Below, piece by piece: positions 7,201-14,982 of a stretch of 30,373 nt of DNA (position 1 is its first letter; each line of letters begins with the position of its first letter). The translations under genes and the position numbers were made by a program. Below the pieces are notes generated by a model. The model searched no databases, was not told where the DNA came from, and worked only from the letters and a program-made list of their open reading frames with translations. The stretch spans positions 1-30,373 of the forward strand of contig JAZSJZ010000011.1 of the NCBI GenBank assembly GCA_045534575.1, given 5' to 3'. Origin of the DNA: UBA4636 sp045534575 (lineage in GTDB: Bacteria > Bacillota > Clostridia > Christensenellales > Borkfalkiaceae).

Positions 7201-8934
7201 TTAGTATTTCTTTCTTGCAACGTATTTAGTGTGAAGAATTTCGTGAGCCTTATGGCTTCCTGGAGCGCCTAAGAATTCGTCATAAATCTTCTTAACAACT
7301 GGGTTGTCATGGCTCTTTCTTGCTTTGCTGTTATCGTCGATAGTGTAAAGCGCTTTTGCTCTTAAACCTAAAACGTCAACGTTACGTCTTGTGTAAGCGT
7401 CAACGATAGGTTGACCACCACCGTTAATACAGCCACCAGGGCAAGCCATAATTTCAACGAATTGATATTTAGAAGTTCCGTTCTTGATTTCGTCGCAAAT
7501 CTTCTTAGCGTTTTCTAAGCCACTAGCAACTGCAACGTTAACTTCAACGTCGCCAGCCTTATAAGTTGCCTCTTTGATGCCTTTCATGCCACGAACTTCT
7601 TTAAACTCAACGTTTTCTAAAGTTTTACCTGAAATAGTTTCAACGGCAGTTCTTAAAGCAGCCTCCATAACGCCACCGGTTGCGCCGAAGATAACGCCAG
7701 CGCCAGAATATTCGCCAAGAGGAGCGTCAAATTCGCCTTCTGGAATTTCTCTAAACAAGATACCAGACTTTTTAATCATTCTAGCAAGTTCTCTGGTTGT
7801 TAAAACTGCGTCAACGTCGCTATAACCGCTTGCTGCTTGGTTATCTCTCGTCTTTTCGAACTTCTTAGCAACGCAAGGCATAATAGAAACAACGAAAATA
7901 TCTTTAGGGTCGATATTGTTCTTTTGTGCGTAGTAAGTTTTAACGATTGCGCCAAACATTTGTTGAGGTGATTTGCAAGAAGAAAGGTTTGGAATAAGTT
8001 CAGGATAGTAATATTCAAGGAATCTAATCCAACCCGGTGAACAACTTGTAATCATAGGAAGAGTTCCGCCGTTGGTAAGTCTTCCAATAAGTTCGGTTCC
8101 TTCTTCTAAAATAGTTAAGTCAGCCGTAACGTTTACGTCGAAAACCTTATCGAAGTTGAGCATTTTGATTGCTTGAACCATCTTGCCTTCAACGTTAGTG
8201 CCGATAGGATAACCAAATTCTTCGCCAAGACCAACTCTAACAGATGGAGCAACGCCAGCAATAACGATTTTTGATGGGTCGTTGATGGCTTCAACAACTT
8301 TATCAATTTCGCTCTTTTCAGTTAACGCACCGGTAGGACAAACGTTAATGCATTGACCGCAACCAGCACAAGCAGTTTCGCTTAAATCTTCGTCGAACGC
8401 TTGACCAATTTCAGTCTTAAAGCCTCTATTCTTAGCGTTGATTACGCCACAGTGTTGAACGCTGTTACAAACAGCAACGCATCTACGGCATAAAATACAT
8501 TTTGAGTTATCTCTAACGAGATAATCGGTTGAAAAATCTGGTTCGAACTCGTTTTCTTCGCCCTTATAGAAGTATGCGTCGCAACCGTATTCGTAAGCAA
8601 GTTCTTGAAGTTCGCAGTGAAGGTTTCTATCACAAGATAAGCAGTCTTTCTTGTGGTCAGAAAGGATAAGTTCTAAAGTAGCCTTTCTAGATTCGCGAAT
8701 CTTTGGAGTATCGGTGAATACTTCCATGCCTTCTGCAACAGGGTAAACGCACGCAGCAGCAAACGCTCTTGCACCTTTTACTTCAACTACGCAAATACGG
8801 CAAGCGCCGATTGCATTGATATCTTTAAGGTAGCAAAGGGTTGGAATTTTAACGCCTGCAATTTTTGCAGCTTCTAAAATCGTAGTGCCTTCTTCAACAC
8901 AAACGGGAATATTGTTAATTTTTAAATTTACCAT
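7201..8934 (-). CDS. hydA: [FeFe] hydrogenase catalytic subunit HydA, trimeric NAD-linked type
   Basis: 577 aa, the usual size of HydA from HydABC-type enzymes. It reversibly makes H2 at the H-cluster; in this enzyme class NADH and reduced ferredoxin are used together. In order: a [2Fe-2S] domain (C34, C45, C48, C62); a His-Cys3 [4Fe-4S] site (H94, C98, C101, C107); two [4Fe-4S] clusters (C146/149/152/156 and C189/192/195/199); then the H-cluster domain with ligands C298 (TSCSPGW), C354 (MPCVAKKFE), C498 and C502 (MACPGGCINGGGQ). Ser299 stands where many monomeric hydrogenases have the proton-relay Cys. A short tail follows. The SD is AAGGGGGAT, overlapping the end of hydB. It is the last gene of the operon. 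No maturase genes (hydE, hydF, hydG) are present in this window. Confidence 0.95.
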   Translation of the reverse strand: MVNLKINNIPVCVEEGTTILEAAKIAGVKIPTLCYLKDINAIGACRICVVEVKGARAFAAACVYPVAEGMEVFTDTPKIRESRKATLELILSDHKKDCLSCDRNLHCELQELAYEYGCDAYFYKGEENEFEPDFSTDYLVRDNSKCILCRRCVAVCNSVQHCGVINAKNRGFKTEIGQAFDEDLSETACAGCGQCINVCPTGALTEKSEIDKVVEAINDPSKIVIAGVAPSVRVGLGEEFGYPIGTNVEGKMVQAIKMLNFDKVFDVNVTADLTILEEGTELIGRLTNGGTLPMITSCSPGWIRFLEYYYPELIPNLSSCKSPQQMFGAIVKTYYAQKNNIDPKDIFVVSIMPCVAKKFEKTRDNQAASGYSDVDAVLTTRELARMIKKSGILFREIPEGEFDAPLGEYSGAGVIFGATGGVMEAALRTAVETISGKTLENVEFKEVRGMKGIKEATYKAGDVEVNVAVASGLENAKKICDEIKNGTSKYQFVEIMACPGGCINGGGQPIVDAYTRRNVDVLGLRAKALYTIDDNSKARKSHDNPVVKKIYDEFLGAPGSHKAHEILHTKYVARKKY

Positions 8935-8950
8935 TTTCTAATCCCCCTTA

Positions 8951-10756
8951 TTAACCTTTTGTGATTGCGCCGAACTTACAAGCCTTTTCGCACGCACCAC
9001 ACTTTACGCATTTGTCTTGGTCGATAACCATTGAAGCAAGTTTATGACCAGGAGCAATATAGTCAGTTCTAGTAATTGCATTTGCTGGGCATTGCTTAGC
9101 GCAAATACCGCAACCAATACATTTATCTTTATCGATAGTATATCTTAACAAGCTCTTGCATACACCCGCAGGACATTTTTTATCAACAACGTGAGCGATA
9201 TATTCGTCTTTGAAGTATCTAAGAGTTGATAAAACTGGGTTTGGAGCAGTTTGACCAAGACCGCAAAGAGAATTTGCCTTAATGTAGTAGCAAAGTTGTT
9301 CCATCTTGTCAAGGTCTTCTAAAGTTGCCTTACCTTCGGTAACCTTAGTTAAAAGTTCTAGTAAGCGTTTGTTACCAATTCTACAAGGCGTGCACTTACC
9401 GCAAGATTCGTCAACGGTGAACTCAAGGAAGAACTTAGCGATATCTACCATACAGTTATCTTCGTCCATAACGATAAGACCACCAGAGCCCATCATTGAG
9501 CCGATAGCAATGAGGTTATCGTAATCGATTGGAACGTCTAAGTGTTCTGCTGGGATACAACCGCCCGAAGGACCACCCGTTTGAGCGGCTTTGAACTTCT
9601 TGCCGTTAGGAATACCACCGCCAATTTCGAAAACAACTTCTCTTAAAGTTGTTCCCATTGGAACTTCAACTAAACCTGTGTTTACAATCTTACCACCAAG
9701 CGCAAAAACCTTAGTGCCTTTAGATTTTTCAGTTCCAATAGACGCAAATTTTTCAGGACCTTCCAAAATAATTCTTGGAACGTTTGCGTAAGTTTCAACG
9801 TTATTTAAGATAGTTGGCTTGCCGAATAAGCCCTTAACCGCTGGGAACGGAGGTCTTGGACGTGGTTCGCCTCTCTTACCTTCGATAGAAGTCATAAGAG
9901 CCGTTTCTTCACCACATACGAACGCACCAGCACCAAGTCTAATTTCAAGGTCGAAATCGAAACCAGTGCCGAAAATGTTCTTACCGATAACGCCGTAAGC
10001 CTTTGCTTGGTCGATAGCCTTTTGTAAACGTTGAACGGCGATTGGGTATTCTGCTCTTATGTAAACATAGCCTTGGTTAGAACCGATAGCATACGCAGCG
10101 ATTGCCATAGCTTCGATAACAACGTGAGGGTCGCCTTCGAGAACTGATCTATCCATAAATGCACCTGGATCGCCTTCGTCGGCATTACAGCAAACGTATT
10201 TAACTTCGTTTTGGCTACCTCTAGCAAATCTCCACTTTAACCCAGTTGGGAAGCCTGCGCCACCACGACCACGAAGACCACTTGCTAAAATGGTATCGAT
10301 AACCGTTTCAGGAGTCATTTCAGTTAAAGCCTTTGCAAGGGCTTGGTAACCATCTCTTCCAATATATTCTTCAATGTTTTCAGGGTCGATAACACCACAG
10401 TTACGAAGTGCGATACGAACCTGCTTTTTCATAAATTCAGTTTCTTGAAGCGAGGTAACAACCTTACCGTCGGATTCAGTATGTAAAAGTTTGCCAACCT
10501 TCTTGCCTTGCATAATATGCTCGGAGATGATTGCCTTAGCATCGTCAACGCTAACTGATTGATAGAAAGTTCCTTCAGGATAGATAACTACGATAGGACC
10601 TTTCGCGCAAAGACCGAAACAACCCGTTACTACTACCTTAACGTCGTTTTCAAGGTTGTTGGCTTTAATTTCTTGTTTGAGTGCTTCTACTATTTTAAGC
10701 GATTTGTTAGAAGTACAGCCCGTACCTCCACAAACGAGAATATGTGCTCTATACAT
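8951..10756 (-). CDS. hydB: Hydrogenase NADH-binding subunit HydB (NuoF-like)
   Basis: 601 aa from the ATG at 10756; a TTG 12 bases earlier would place the SD (GGAGGA) inside the gene. An N-terminal thioredoxin-like [2Fe-2S] domain (C9, C14, C46, C50) is followed by the NuoF core, with the FMN/NADH-binding motifs GRGGAGFPTG and CCNADEGDPGAFMDR and the [4Fe-4S] site ESCGKCTPCR. The C-terminus carries two ferredoxin-like clusters (CIGCGICAKQC from about residue 546 and CVKCGACEKAC from about 583). This is the flavin subunit that exchanges electrons with NAD(H) and, in bifurcating enzymes, splits them between NAD and ferredoxin. It lies between the 100-aa gene and hydA with gaps of 14 and 16 bases. 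Confidence 0.95.
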   Translation of the reverse strand: MYRAHILVCGGTGCTSNKSLKIVEALKQEIKANNLENDVKVVVTGCFGLCAKGPIVVIYPEGTFYQSVSVDDAKAIISEHIMQGKKVGKLLHTESDGKVVTSLQETEFMKKQVRIALRNCGVIDPENIEEYIGRDGYQALAKALTEMTPETVIDTILASGLRGRGGAGFPTGLKWRFARGSQNEVKYVCCNADEGDPGAFMDRSVLEGDPHVVIEAMAIAAYAIGSNQGYVYIRAEYPIAVQRLQKAIDQAKAYGVIGKNIFGTGFDFDLEIRLGAGAFVCGEETALMTSIEGKRGEPRPRPPFPAVKGLFGKPTILNNVETYANVPRIILEGPEKFASIGTEKSKGTKVFALGGKIVNTGLVEVPMGTTLREVVFEIGGGIPNGKKFKAAQTGGPSGGCIPAEHLDVPIDYDNLIAIGSMMGSGGLIVMDEDNCMVDIAKFFLEFTVDESCGKCTPCRIGNKRLLELLTKVTEGKATLEDLDKMEQLCYYIKANSLCGLGQTAPNPVLSTLRYFKDEYIAHVVDKKCPAGVCKSLLRYTIDKDKCIGCGICAKQCPANAITRTDYIAPGHKLASMVIDQDKCVKCGACEKACKFGAITKG

Positions 10757-10770
10757 TTTTTCCTCCAAAA

Positions 10771-11073
10771 TTAAGCAAGGTATTTTTTAATCAATTTGTC
10801 AACGCATTTTTCGCATGCAACTTCTTGCATTTCTTCAACGCCGTCTTTAACCGTTTTAACGCCTTTGAAACTAGGGTCGAACATAACGCGAGCGTCGTTA
10901 GAAACTTCTGCAATTTTTTCAGCAAAAGTTTTTAAAAGTTTTGCGTCCGCTTCCGTAACACCTTCTTCACCTACGCCGATTAAGAACAATACTGCGCTTG
11001 AATCGTAAGGCAATCTGTTAACGAATTGCTTGTGATTTTGTTCTCTTAATTGGTTTAATTTTGCAATATCCAT
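10771..11073 (-). CDS. Unrecognised 100-aa protein in the hydrogenase operon, C-terminal CxxC
   Basis: 100 aa from the ATG at 11073, chosen because the SD GGAGG lies 7 nt upstream; a TTG two codons earlier is less likely. The N-terminus (MDIAKLNQLREQNHKQ) is helical and recalls the start of HndB-type thioredoxin-like ferredoxin subunits. However, the four cluster cysteines of that family are missing; the only cysteines are C87 and C90 (ACEKC) near the end. The middle (AVLFLIGVGEEGVTEADAKLL) looks like an alternating beta-alpha fold. It sits between hydC and hydB with 12- and 14-base gaps and its own SD, so it is surely cotranscribed and probably works with the hydrogenase. It may be a degenerate HndB-like subunit or a separate accessory protein. 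Confidence 0.7.
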   Translation of the reverse strand: MDIAKLNQLREQNHKQFVNRLPYDSSAVLFLIGVGEEGVTEADAKLLKTFAEKIAEVSNDARVMFDPSFKGVKTVKDGVEEMQEVACEKCVDKLIKKYLA

Positions 11074-11085
11074 AATCAAACCTCC

Positions 11086-11586
11086 TTAGCCTAAGTTCTT
11101 GTATTTTTCAATAATACCAGCAACGTCTTTAGTTGTGAGTTTGCCGTAAACCTCGCCGTTAATATCAATAACAGGAGCAAGACCGCAACAACCGATACAA
11201 CGAGTTGCATCAAGAGAGAATAATTTATCTTCGGTAACGCCACCGCTTTCAATACCTAAAAGCTTAACGAATTCTTGGTAGATATCGCCAGAGCCTTTAA
11301 CATAGCAAGCAGTTCCAAGACAAACGCCGATATTGTATTTGCCCTTTGGAGTCAAAGAGAACTGCGCGTAGAAAGTTACAACGCCGTAAACTTCAGACAA
11401 TGGAACACCGAGTTCTTCAGCAACGATTACTTGAACTTCTCTAGGAAGGTAACCGTAAATTTCCTGTGCTTGTTGCAATGCTGGCATCAAGCCACCGGGA
11501 ACGCCTTTCAATTTAGCAAGCGCTAAACGAAGTTGATTTTCTTGTTCTTTCGTGCCATCGAAAGGAATAACCACTTTCTTTTTCAT
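11086..11586 (-). CDS. hydC: Hydrogenase [2Fe-2S] subunit HydC (NuoE-like)
   Basis: 166 aa, normal for NuoE/HydC. The N-terminal helical bundle (~15-70, with LMPALQQAQEIYGYLP) precedes a thioredoxin-like [2Fe-2S] domain with cysteines C89 and C94 (CLGTAC) and C130 and C134 (CIGCC); C133 is an extra adjacent cysteine. It passes electrons between the HydB flavin and the catalytic subunit. It is the first gene of the operon, with a clear SD (GGAGG, 4-5 nt before the ATG) and a promoter at 11629-11658. Confidence 0.95.
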   Translation of the reverse strand: MKKKVVIPFDGTKEQENQLRLALAKLKGVPGGLMPALQQAQEIYGYLPREVQVIVAEELGVPLSEVYGVVTFYAQFSLTPKGKYNIGVCLGTACYVKGSGDIYQEFVKLLGIESGGVTEDKLFSLDATRCIGCCGLAPVIDINGEVYGKLTTKDVAGIIEKYKNLG

Positions 11587-11628
11587 AAAACCTCCGAAAC
11601 AAAAGTTGGTAAATTTTCACTAAGTGTT

Positions 11629-11658
11629 ATTTTATCATAGATAAAACTAACAAGTCAA
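11629..11658 (-). promoter_or_regulatory. Promoter of the hydrogenase operon
   Basis: On the minus strand TTGACT (11653-11658), an 18-bp spacer and TAAAAT (11629-11634) with TGA directly before the -10. The start site should be near 11622. This lies inside a 9-bp palindrome CACTAAGTG (11618-11626), a possible operator. A TTGTGAAAA word at 11678-11686 lies upstream of the -35. Confidence 0.65.
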
Positions 11659-11744
11659 ACGCTTGCTATGTGTTTTTTGTGAAAAAATATATACTTTACG
11701 GACATTCTTGCAAATTTCAGTGGCTGACTGAACCTTTCAAAAAA

Positions 11745-11800
11745 GCATAAAAATAGCGAATAACAGCGGGATTTTTAACGTTCCCTTACTATTATTCGCT
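11745..11800 (-). terminator. Terminator after hisS
   Basis: AGCGAATAA (11755-11763) pairs with TTATTCGCT (11792-11800), with a smaller GGGA/TCCC stem inside the 28-nt loop. On the minus strand TATTTTTATGC follows. It lies 40 bases after the hisS stop and ahead of the hydrogenase promoter. Confidence 0.75.
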
Positions 11801-11840
11801 AAAATTTTATTAAAAATTCAGTTTATGGAAAGTTCTTCCA

Positions 11841-13094
11841 TTATTTTGCGTTTTCGAAAAAACTTTCAACGCATGAAAGTGCGATAGTTTGAGTTGTTCC
11901 GTCAGCCATTTTCTTAAGCGTAACCTCGCCCGTTTCAAGTTCATTTTCGCCAATGGTGATAACGTATTTCGCACCAACTTTATCGGCATATTTAAACTGT
12001 GCTTTAACACCTCTGCCCATATGGTCACACTCGCATTTTACGCCTTTTCTTCTTAAAGCCGACACAATTTCAAAGCATTTTTCGAAAGCTTTTTCGCCCA
12101 TAGAAGCAAAGTAAACTTCGCAATCCGTTTCCTTCTTGAACCCAACGCCAAGTTGTTCCATAAGCATTATTACGCGCTCTAAGCCCATACCAAAACCAAC
12201 GCAAGGAGTATCTGCGCCACCTAACTGAGAAACGAGATTATCGTATCTTCCGCCAGCGCAAACGGTGCCTTGCGCGCCGAGTGCGTCGGTTACGAATTCG
12301 AAAACCGTCTTTGTGTAATAGTCAAGCCCTCTAACGATAAAAGGATTAACAGTAAATTCAAGCCCAGCCTTTGTTAATAAACCCTTTACTTCGGTGAAGT
12401 GCGAGTTACAATCATCGCATAAATAATCGGTGATTTTAGGCGCATCTTTAACAAGTTCTTTGCACTCAGGAACTTTGCAATCGAGAATTCTAAGCGGATT
12501 TTTCTCGTATCTTACTTGGCACGTTGGGCAAAGTTTAGAGATGTTTTCCTTCAAAAATTCTTTTAACGCTTGGTTATATTTTTTTCTACACTCAGCGCAA
12601 CCCATACTATTGATATTGAGTTTAACGCTTATGCCAAGTTTAGTTAAAATATCGTAGCCGAGCATAATAACTTCAGCGTCGGTTACGGGATTTTTAGAGC
12701 CATAAAACTCAGCGCCGAATTGGTGGTGTTCTCTAAGTCTTCCCGCTTGTGGTCTTTCGTAGCGGAAAACGGGTGAAATGTAATACATTTTAAGTGGCAT
12801 TGCCCCGTTACCAAGTCCGTTTTCAATAAAACTTCTAGCAACCCCAGCCGTGCCTTCTGGCTTTAAAGTTATACTTCTTTTGCCCTTATCTTCAAAAGTA
12901 TACATTTCTTTATTAACGATATCCGTCGTTTCGCCAACCCCGCGAAGGAATAATTCGGTATGCTCAAAAACGGGCGTTCTAATTTCTTTAACACCGTAAA
13001 CGTCGGCAACCGATTTTACAACGCTTTCAACGTAGTGCCATTTATAAGACTCTTGTGGGAGCACGTCTTTCGTGCCTTTTGGAATATTTATCAT
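11841..13094 (-). CDS. hisS: Histidyl-tRNA synthetase
   Basis: 417 aa, the normal bacterial length. It charges tRNA-His with histidine using ATP. Class II motifs are visible: motif 2 FRYERPQAGRLREHHQFGAE (~110-130), the histidine-binding RGLDYYTKTVFEF, and motif 3 GFGMGLERV; a C-terminal anticodon-binding domain follows. A Cys4-like insertion (CAEC ... CPTC ... C) lies in the middle (~166-200), as in many HisRS. SD AAGAGG precedes the ATG. It lies 20 bases after hslU and looks like the last gene of the comM-to-hisS operon. No T-box leader is visible before it, so histidine-responsive control of this gene is not evident here. Confidence 0.96.
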   Translation of the reverse strand: MINIPKGTKDVLPQESYKWHYVESVVKSVADVYGVKEIRTPVFEHTELFLRGVGETTDIVNKEMYTFEDKGKRSITLKPEGTAGVARSFIENGLGNGAMPLKMYYISPVFRYERPQAGRLREHHQFGAEFYGSKNPVTDAEVIMLGYDILTKLGISVKLNINSMGCAECRKKYNQALKEFLKENISKLCPTCQVRYEKNPLRILDCKVPECKELVKDAPKITDYLCDDCNSHFTEVKGLLTKAGLEFTVNPFIVRGLDYYTKTVFEFVTDALGAQGTVCAGGRYDNLVSQLGGADTPCVGFGMGLERVIMLMEQLGVGFKKETDCEVYFASMGEKAFEKCFEIVSALRRKGVKCECDHMGRGVKAQFKYADKVGAKYVITIGENELETGEVTLKKMADGTTQTIALSCVESFFENAK

Positions 13095-13114
13095 ATCGAC
13101 CTCTTAAACGCTAG

Positions 13115-14431
13115 TTATAGTATGAATTTTTTGAGATTTCTTCTGCCAACCGTTTCGCTTAAATGCTCGTCAACGTATTTTTTATCGATAACGAGTTTAA
13201 TCACAGGGTGCGAGCCGTCAGCGTTGAAAGAAATATCTTCAAGAAGGTTTTCCATAATGGTATGAAGCCTTCTCGCGCCGATATCTTCTTGGGTAGAATT
13301 TAACTCAACGCAAAGCATTGCTATCTCTTCGATAGCATCGTCAGTGAACGATAAATCAATGTTATCAACGCTTAAAAGCGTTGCGTATTGCTTAGTTATA
13401 GCGTTTTGAGGAAGCGTTAAAATTTTAACGAAATCTTCTTTTGTTAGGCTTTGAAGTTCAACGATGATTGGAAATCTGCCTTGAAGTTCGGGAATTAAAT
13501 CTTCGATTGCCGCAATGTGGAACGCGCCCGCTGCAATAAATAAAATATAGTCGGTTTTAACCGAGCCGTATTTTGTTGCAACGGTTGAGCCTTCAACGAT
13601 AGGTAAAATATCTCTTTGAACGCCTTCTCTAGAAACGTCGGCTCCGCCACCCGTTTTTGCTTTTGAAGCAATTTTATCAATTTCGTCAATAAAGATTATG
13701 CCTTCTTGTTCAGCTCTTCTTACTCCTTCGGTTATAACTGCATCTTCGTCTATAAGCCTAGAGGCTTCTTCGTCGGTTAAATACTTCATTGCCTCTTTTA
13801 CCGAGAGTTTCTTTTTCTTCTTCTTTTTAGGCATAAAATCGCCAAAAATCGAGCCTATGTTAATTTCCGCGCCACCGGGAACGAGTTCCATACCCTTAGG
13901 CTCGTCGATAACCTCAATTTCTACGATAACTTCGTCGTAATTTCCTTGAAGTAAACCGCTTTCGATTTCGGCTTTAAAAACTTCGCTTGGCTTTTCGCCC
14001 TTAGTTGCTTTTAGAGCCTCTTCTAAAATTTTAACCATTTTAGTTGCGGCAACTGCTTTTGCTTTTACGATAACGTCGCGCTTTTGTTCCTCACGAACAA
14101 GACGAACGCTATATTCAACAAGGTCTCGAATCATAGATTCGCAATCTCTACCAACGTAGCCAACTTCGGTAAATTTTGTAGCTTCAACTTTAACGAAAGG
14201 CGCTCTAACGAGTTTTGCAAGCCTTCTTGCTATTTCCGTTTTACCAACGCCCGTTGGACCTTTCATTATAATGTTTTTCGGCGTGATTTCTTCTTGAACG
14301 TCTAAAGGAAGCCTACTTCTTCTATAACGGTTACGAAGAGCAACCGCTACCTCTCTTTTGGCTTTGTCTTGACCGATAATGTATTTATCGAGTTCGTTAA
14401 CTATTTGTCTTGGTGAAAAATAATTAGTCAT
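13115..14431 (-). CDS. hslU: ATP-dependent protease ATPase subunit HslU (ClpY)
   Basis: 438 aa. It is the AAA+ unfoldase ring that feeds substrates to the HslV peptidase in the cytoplasm. The N-terminus SPRQIVNELDKYIIGQDKAK and Walker A GPTGVGKT (58-65) are typical; KFTEVGYVGRDCESMIRDL is the conserved pore-side segment. The I-domain (~105-230) includes a lysine run (MPKKKKKKKLSVKEA), and Walker B IIFIDEIDKIA follows. The conserved C-terminal tail (RNLKKFIL) that docks into HslV is present. The start overlaps the hslV stop by one base (TAATG), so translation is coupled to hslV. Confidence 0.97.
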   Translation of the reverse strand: MTNYFSPRQIVNELDKYIIGQDKAKREVAVALRNRYRRSRLPLDVQEEITPKNIIMKGPTGVGKTEIARRLAKLVRAPFVKVEATKFTEVGYVGRDCESMIRDLVEYSVRLVREEQKRDVIVKAKAVAATKMVKILEEALKATKGEKPSEVFKAEIESGLLQGNYDEVIVEIEVIDEPKGMELVPGGAEINIGSIFGDFMPKKKKKKKLSVKEAMKYLTDEEASRLIDEDAVITEGVRRAEQEGIIFIDEIDKIASKAKTGGGADVSREGVQRDILPIVEGSTVATKYGSVKTDYILFIAAGAFHIAAIEDLIPELQGRFPIIVELQSLTKEDFVKILTLPQNAITKQYATLLSVDNIDLSFTDDAIEEIAMLCVELNSTQEDIGARRLHTIMENLLEDISFNADGSHPVIKLVIDKKYVDEHLSETVGRRNLKKFIL

Positions 14432-14982
14432 TATTCGTCCTCCTTAACAACTTCAACCTTAATGTTGTCGTTAGTAAATATGCAGATTTTACTTGCGATT
14501 TTTAGCGCTTTAACTGCGATATCTTGGGCGGAATAGTCAGTTTCTTCGGCTAACGCTCTAGCGGCTGCAAGCGCATAATTTCCACCGCTACCGATAGCGC
14601 AAACACCATCGTCCGGCTCGATAACTTCGCCTGAGCCTGAAACGATTAAAAGCGTGTTTTTATCGGCGGTTATCATCATTGCCTCAAGTTTTCTTGCAAC
14701 TTTATCGTTTCTCCATAGTTCAGCAAGTTCAACCGCACTTCTTAAAAGATTGCCAGAATATTTATTGAGCATGCCCTCAAATCTTTCACATAATGTGAAA
14801 GCGTCTGAAACAGAGCCAGCGAAGCCCAAAATTACGCTATCGTTAAAAATTCTTCTTACCTTAACTGCGCCGTTTTTAAAAACAACGCTATCGCCAAAGG
14901 TAACTTGTCCATCCCCAGCAATCGCCGTGATGCCGTTTTTCTTTACAGCACAAATAGTAGTGCCCCTAAATTCATTACTCAT
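14431..14982 (-). CDS. hslV: ATP-dependent protease peptidase subunit HslV (ClpQ)
   Basis: 183 aa, normal length. An N-terminal threonine hydrolase of the proteasome beta-subunit type. A seven-residue leader (MSNEFRG) precedes the catalytic Thr8 in TTICAVKKNG, with conserved GDGQVTFG and IGSGGNYALAAARAL. It assembles with HslU. The start overlaps the trmFO end by 8 bases, and its SD (GGAG) lies inside trmFO. Confidence 0.97.
   Translation of the reverse strand: MSNEFRGTTICAVKKNGITAIAGDGQVTFGDSVVFKNGAVKVRRIFNDSVILGFAGSVSDAFTLCERFEGMLNKYSGNLLRSAVELAELWRNDKVARKLEAMMITADKNTLLIVSGSGEVIEPDDGVCAIGSGGNYALAAARALAEETDYSAQDIAVKALKIASKICIFTNDNIKVEVVKEDE

Noticed and set aside
13095..13114. T-box leader for hisS
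   Set aside because: The gap to hslU is only 20 bases, with room for nothing but the SD.
13495..13689. Other short frames overlapping hslU and similar ones within hydA, hydB and uvrB
   Set aside because: They lie in alternative frames or antisense within conserved genes and lack SDs and recognisable domains.
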